Shown here piece by piece: positions 60,106 to 64,000 of a stretch of 64,000 bases of DNA. This DNA is from an uncultured Porphyromonadaceae bacterium. Lineage in GTDB: Bacteria > Bacteroidota > Bacteroidia > Bacteroidales > Muribaculaceae. The notes under the pieces are model-generated. The model saw only the letters and a program-made list of their open reading frames with translations, was not told the origin of the DNA and ran no database searches. The translations under genes and the position numbers were made by a program. Location: positions 1 to 64,000 of the forward strand of contig CAMWNB010000009.1 of NCBI GenBank assembly GCA_947175495.1. The letters run 5' to 3'. How positions within the stretch are numbered: position 1 is the stretch's first letter; every line of letters begins with the position of its first letter.

Positions 60106-61367
60106 CTTTCAAGAATCCTTTTACCCCTGGCACCTGCCAGCAAGACACAATTGATTGCCGCCAGAATTAGATACGACAGCCCCCTCATCCATGCACCTCC
60201 GATATACCCGCCATGATTTGTCACAACCCGCATCAACAATACAATCGCAATGCTGCCGACCAATGTCGTTATGAGATAATGATATTTATGATTGCACACA
60301 ATCGAAATATCATTGAACAAATAATACACCGTAGATGTAATCGCAGCAAGTGAAATAATGCGGGCATAAGGCACCGCTTCCACATACCGTCCGGCCGTAA
60401 GAACACCCACCACAAAAGGAGCAATCAATATCATAATCGCAACTACAGCAGCTACCACTCCGAACTCAAGCAGAAAATATGCCATCAACCGACGGGTATT
60501 TCCCTCGGCGGCATTTTGAATAATATCCGGGTGAAAGACACTGTTGACCACAATGGCAAATCCCATTATATATCCGGCTATAGACGTTCCCACCACATAG
60601 ATGCCATATTCCCTCGTGTCGCCGAGACTCTCAAGATATGTCGTTGTAAATCCTGTTGTAAAATACTCCATCATGGCCCCGGCGACAAGCGGGGCACAGA
60701 AGCCCATCAGCACCAGATACTTCTTAACCGGCACTTTTACTTTGAGCGTATCAGATGATATCAACATTATGAATATAAAAAACAACAGCGACACCGCAAA
60801 CGGAGCCATGAGCTTTCCTAACGCGCCAAGTTTCAAGACCACAACTAAAAGCAATGTCATGGCTGCCCCGATCAAGGAGGAAATTACGGTGTATCCGAAC
60901 ACCACATCAGCCTTACGCTCGATTCGGCCCCTGGCCAGCTTTAGCGAATAGATTCCGCCAAGGGGCAAAGTGAAAACCGACAGAGCAAGATATGGCATCA
61001 CCGGTATATTCTTTTCAATTCCGAAAAGATGCATATACGCGTACAGACCGCCGAAACAGACCACTGCGAGTATCAAGGAAATATATATGAGTCCTTTGAA
61101 TACCAACGCATATAATTCATCGCGTTCAGTTTCATTCACCTTAAAGTATTCTTTAGTATAGTATCCTATGAAATAAAAACCTATAAGCGGTGAAATCAGC
61201 GAATTAAACGAAAGATAATACCCGCTGACAGCATAATCCTCAGGCGACATATTGAGAGCAATCAGCGGATTAATAATAATACTTATCAGCATCGGAATCA
61301 AAGAGGCACCCATATACACCATGAAATTACGCGTATATTGAACTGCCTTAACTTTAAACTCCACCAT
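60102..61367 (-). CDS. Second polysaccharide flippase (Wzx-like)
   Basis: NFMVYMGASLIPMLISIIINPLIALNMSPEDYAVSGYYLSFNSLISPLIGF; 12-TM pattern. Confidence 0.87.
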   Translation of the reverse strand: MVEFKVKAVQYTRNFMVYMGASLIPMLISIIINPLIALNMSPEDYAVSGYYLSFNSLISPLIGFYFIGYYTKEYFKVNETERDELYALVFKGLIYISLILAVVCFGGLYAYMHLFGIEKNIPVMPYLALSVFTLPLGGIYSLKLARGRIERKADVVFGYTVISSLIGAAMTLLLVVVLKLGALGKLMAPFAVSLLFFIFIMLISSDTLKVKVPVKKYLVLMGFCAPLVAGAMMEYFTTGFTTTYLESLGDTREYGIYVVGTSIAGYIMGFAIVVNSVFHPDIIQNAAEGNTRRLMAYFLLEFGVVAAVVAIMILIAPFVVGVLTAGRYVEAVPYARIISLAAITSTVYYLFNDISIVCNHKYHYLITTLVGSIAIVLLMRVVTNHGGYIGGAWMRGLSYLILAAINCVLLAGARGKRILER

Positions 61368-62235
61368 TTAAATGCGATTTTATTCGTTTTACGTTAATCG
61401 CAACCTTAGGCGACAGAAAAAACTTCAGCCACGTCGGCACTTCACAGGTCTCATTGTTCCCTTTCTCGACCGAAAGCCTGTAAAAAGTAAGATACAGTAG
61501 TGTATGAACCAGTCTGTCCCTAAAAGAAATATTGCTTTTAAGCCTTTCAAGATGATAAAACATGAATCCGCGGGGATTGTAAACCATCAGACTACCGTAC
61601 ATCAGGCTGAGTCCATCGGGCTGATACTCGCATGTGGTAAGTATATTGTTGGTAGCGATAAAGTTATAGCCCTCAAATTTGTCATACACCACATTCTCCG
61701 GCATATACTTTTCACCTGTTATCACAGGAAACTCATACTTCCGTGCGATCTCCGTCTTAAATATTATAGAATACTCGCCTCTGTAGTCTTTGCTCTGCAT
61801 ATCCGGAAGCATCAGCATCTTGGTCTCATCTCGAAACCTGCGTCCAAGCATATTGCCGTTTATGTCGTTTTTCAAACCTATGATACCGGCAATATCACGA
61901 CATCGGGTCAACGTCGGGATAAAAGAATTAATAATGCTCATGCCGTTTTGCGGCATCCAATCGTCGGAATCTATATCGAAGAACAAATCTCCTCGCGCTT
62001 CCCGGAGAGCTATGTTATATGCCGTATGCTTTCCACCATTCTCCTTTCTAAAATACCTTATCTCGAATGGCGCCGATTCCATGAATGATTTTATAAGATC
62101 CTCCGTCCCGTCTGTCGATTCGTCGTCCACCACCAGCCACTCAAAGTTTTTACGAGTCTGATCGCAGAGACTCCTGAAAGTTCTGGTCAACGTATAGGCT
62201 CTGTTATAGGTAGGAGTGAATATCGTAACAAACAT
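61354..62235 (-). CDS. Family 2 glycosyltransferase
   Basis: VTIFTPTYNRAYTLTRTFRSLCDQTRKNFEWLVVDDESTDGTEDLIKSF; FFDIDSDDWM. Confidence 0.93.
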   Translation of the reverse strand: MFVTIFTPTYNRAYTLTRTFRSLCDQTRKNFEWLVVDDESTDGTEDLIKSFMESAPFEIRYFRKENGGKHTAYNIALREARGDLFFDIDSDDWMPQNGMSIINSFIPTLTRCRDIAGIIGLKNDINGNMLGRRFRDETKMLMLPDMQSKDYRGEYSIIFKTEIARKYEFPVITGEKYMPENVVYDKFEGYNFIATNNILTTCEYQPDGLSLMYGSLMVYNPRGFMFYHLERLKSNISFRDRLVHTLLYLTFYRLSVEKGNNETCEVPTWLKFFLSPKVAINVKRIKSHLNGGV

Positions 62236-62238
62236 CGA

Positions 62239-63198
62239 CTAAATGCCGTACAATTTCCTATTGAGATTATGAGCGGAATATCCGATAAACATCGCCAGGA
62301 CTATCGACAAAAACCATCGTTCAGCGAACGATACAGCAAGCGCTGATGAAACGATAAACGCACAGTTTTGCATCAGATAAACCTCATACGAAGACTTGAT
62401 TATACGCGAGTCCGGCAATGTTGCATTTATCCTGCACAAGACCCCGGCTATCATACACACGAAAGCCATGTTGCATGCATAATAGCTCATGTATTCCCAT
62501 CTATACGCGGCAAGAATCTCCCGGCCTGCAAGATTCCATTGCCAGGTAAAGAACCAGACAAGAGAAGATATTACCAATATACAATTCTGCGACAGGAATC
62601 TCGACAGTCTCTCCTCATATGCCTGATACCAGACTCCGATGAGAAAACCGGGCACCGATACAATGTACCAATTAGGCTGACGCGTGACGATAAGCAACGC
62701 CATCATGAGCAACACAATAGCAGTTAACGCTATTCTTTTCGTATCCACACGGCTCTTGCGCCTCATGACAAGAAAGAACACCACATAAAGAACCACAATC
62801 TCAGTAACATACCAACTATATCTGAGATACGGGCCACCCCACGCAAGCGTCTTCAGAACCATCCTCCAATCCACCGCGCCTCTTAACAACGCGTACACCG
62901 GCAAAGTAATGACATATGCCGTGAGCAATGGCAACAAAACCTTCATCAGTCTCCGCCTGAAGAATCCTTCGAGATACCGGTTACCATTATTTATATAACT
63001 GGTCATCAGTCCATATCCCGAAAAGAAAAAGAACATGGAAACGCAACACGCTCCCAGATTCATGAATGGAGAAAGCGGAGAATCCGGATTGGAAAAAATG
63101 AATAAATGCCCGTTCACCACCAACAGTGCCGCAATGTACTTTACCCAATCGCAAAGCACACGCTTATCACACATAAATCTTGATTGACAATTTTCCAA
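62239..63198 (-). CDS. Membrane acyltransferase-3 family protein
   Basis: CDWVKYIAALLVVNGHLFIF; CVSMFFFFSGYGLMTSYIN; YEVYLMQNCAFIV. Confidence 0.85.
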   Translation of the reverse strand: MENCQSRFMCDKRVLCDWVKYIAALLVVNGHLFIFSNPDSPLSPFMNLGACCVSMFFFFSGYGLMTSYINNGNRYLEGFFRRRLMKVLLPLLTAYVITLPVYALLRGAVDWRMVLKTLAWGGPYLRYSWYVTEIVVLYVVFFLVMRRKSRVDTKRIALTAIVLLMMALLIVTRQPNWYIVSVPGFLIGVWYQAYEERLSRFLSQNCILVISSLVWFFTWQWNLAGREILAAYRWEYMSYYACNMAFVCMIAGVLCRINATLPDSRIIKSSYEVYLMQNCAFIVSSALAVSFAERWFLSIVLAMFIGYSAHNLNRKLYGI

Positions 63199-63244
63199 AG
63201 TCAGAATCTTCTGTCAACAACAGTCATGCGCAATTTCAACCGCT

Positions 63245-64000
63245 CTACTCCTTTGACGACGCCTTCCGGCCACCGTAGTTGTAACCATAGCCGTAACCAT
63301 AGCCGTAGCCATAGCGGTAGGAGTGCGAATATCCGTAGCGACCGCGACTACTCTTAGTGCCGTTCAGAAGAATGCACATGTTGGAGTATTTTTCTTCCTC
63401 ATACAGCTTGTCCACAAGCGGAAGCATCGAGCGCTCGAGAAGACCGGCTCGAAGCACGAAGATCGTACGGTCGGCCTGTTTGTCAATTATCTGAGCATCT
63501 GCCACCACTTCAATCGGCGGACAGTCGACAAGTATATAGTCGTACTCCTTGCGCAGTTCGGTTATGATATCGGTAAACTTCTGAGTTTTCAACAGCTCGG
63601 TAGGGTTGGGAGGAACAGTTCCTATCGGCAGGACTGACAGCGACGGAAGATTTGCATCCGTAACAATGACCTCGGAAATATTTGTTGTATTTCCGGTGAG
63701 AATGTCGGACAAGCCTCTGTCCGGAGAATTTATATAGGCCGACGAAGAACCGTGGCGCATGTCTCCGTCCACCACAATCACTTTTTGATTGTTAAGAGCA
63801 AGAGCCACACCAAGATTCATTGTCAGGAAAGATTTACCAGAACCGGGATTGAATGAGGTGACAGCAATCACATCCGCCTCATCCTTATTGATCTTCATAA
63901 ACTCAAGATTGGTTCTGGTCACTCGGAACGCCTCGTTTATGATGTCTCGCTTGCCCGCTTCAACCACTATCAATTTTTCATGATTGTCGCGCCCGGACTT
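63245..64000 (-). CDS. Wzc/CpsD-type polysaccharide biosynthesis tyrosine kinase, C-terminal part, truncated by window edge
   Basis: Frame stays open to 64000 (KSGRDNHEKLIVVEAGKRDIINEAFRVTRTNLEF); VTSFNPGSGKSFLTMNLG Walker A; VVDGDMRHGS; Tyr-rich tail. Confidence 0.9.
   Translation of the reverse strand, partial: KSGRDNHEKLIVVEAGKRDIINEAFRVTRTNLEFMKINKDEADVIAVTSFNPGSGKSFLTMNLGVALALNNQKVIVVDGDMRHGSSSAYINSPDRGLSDILTGNTTNISEVIVTDANLPSLSVLPIGTVPPNPTELLKTQKFTDIITELRKEYDYILVDCPPIEVVADAQIIDKQADRTIFVLRAGLLERSMLPLVDKLYEEEKYSNMCILLNGTKSSRGRYGYSHSYRYGYGYGYGYGYNYGGRKASSKE
63269..63322. repeat. Short tandem 12-nt repeats encoding a (GY)n tail
   Basis: gtaaccatagcc repeated at 63281 and 63293, then degenerate gtagccatagcg. 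Confidence 0.7.

Noticed and set aside
63269-63322. 12-nt repeats as a CRISPR-like or satellite array
   Set aside because: The repeats are in frame and encode the Gly-Tyr tail of the kinase, with no spacers.
1-64000. CRISPR array, rRNA or tRNA genes
   Set aside because: No regularly spaced repeats, rRNA-like segments or convincing tRNA cloverleaf were seen by eye; a tRNAscan/Infernal run would be decisive.

Overview
Window from a Bacteroidales-type chromosome, inferred from TAnnTTTG promoter boxes, type IX secretion genes and gene content. Positions 1-34 kb are largely housekeeping: a porT/porP/gldK/gldL/gldM type IX secretion cluster (gldM truncated by the window start), lipid kinase, PPi-dependent phosphofructokinase, an MFS sugar transporter, paired chromate-transporter halves, RimK-like ligase, folC, ftsH-rsfS, lipoprotein-release-type permease, CPBP protease, trmN6, tig-clpP-clpX-recQ, an APH kinase/RapZ-C fusion next to a MurU-like nucleotidyltransferase, two DnaQ-like exonucleases, ispH-cmk-fabG and lptB-udk. 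A tyrosine recombinase at 34.0-35.2 kb precedes a compact minus-strand capsule/exopolysaccharide locus (about 35.3-64 kb) that runs off the right edge inside a Wzc/CpsD-type tyrosine kinase. The main observations are: (1) seven membrane acyltransferase-3 genes in the capsule locus, four of them disrupted (two single-base frameshifts and two internally deleted remnants that keep the 5' and 3' ends); (2) a subcluster of DRE-TIM aldolase fusion, HAD phosphatase, KdsB-like CMP-sugar synthetase and an MptE/DUF115-like protein that could make and use an unusual CMP-activated acidic sugar; (3) an AmgK-like kinase fused to a RapZ C-terminal domain beside MurU and an unrecognised coupled ORF; (4) an MFS transporter with a roughly 160-residue insertion. 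All function calls come from reading translated sequence by eye; no database search was run.
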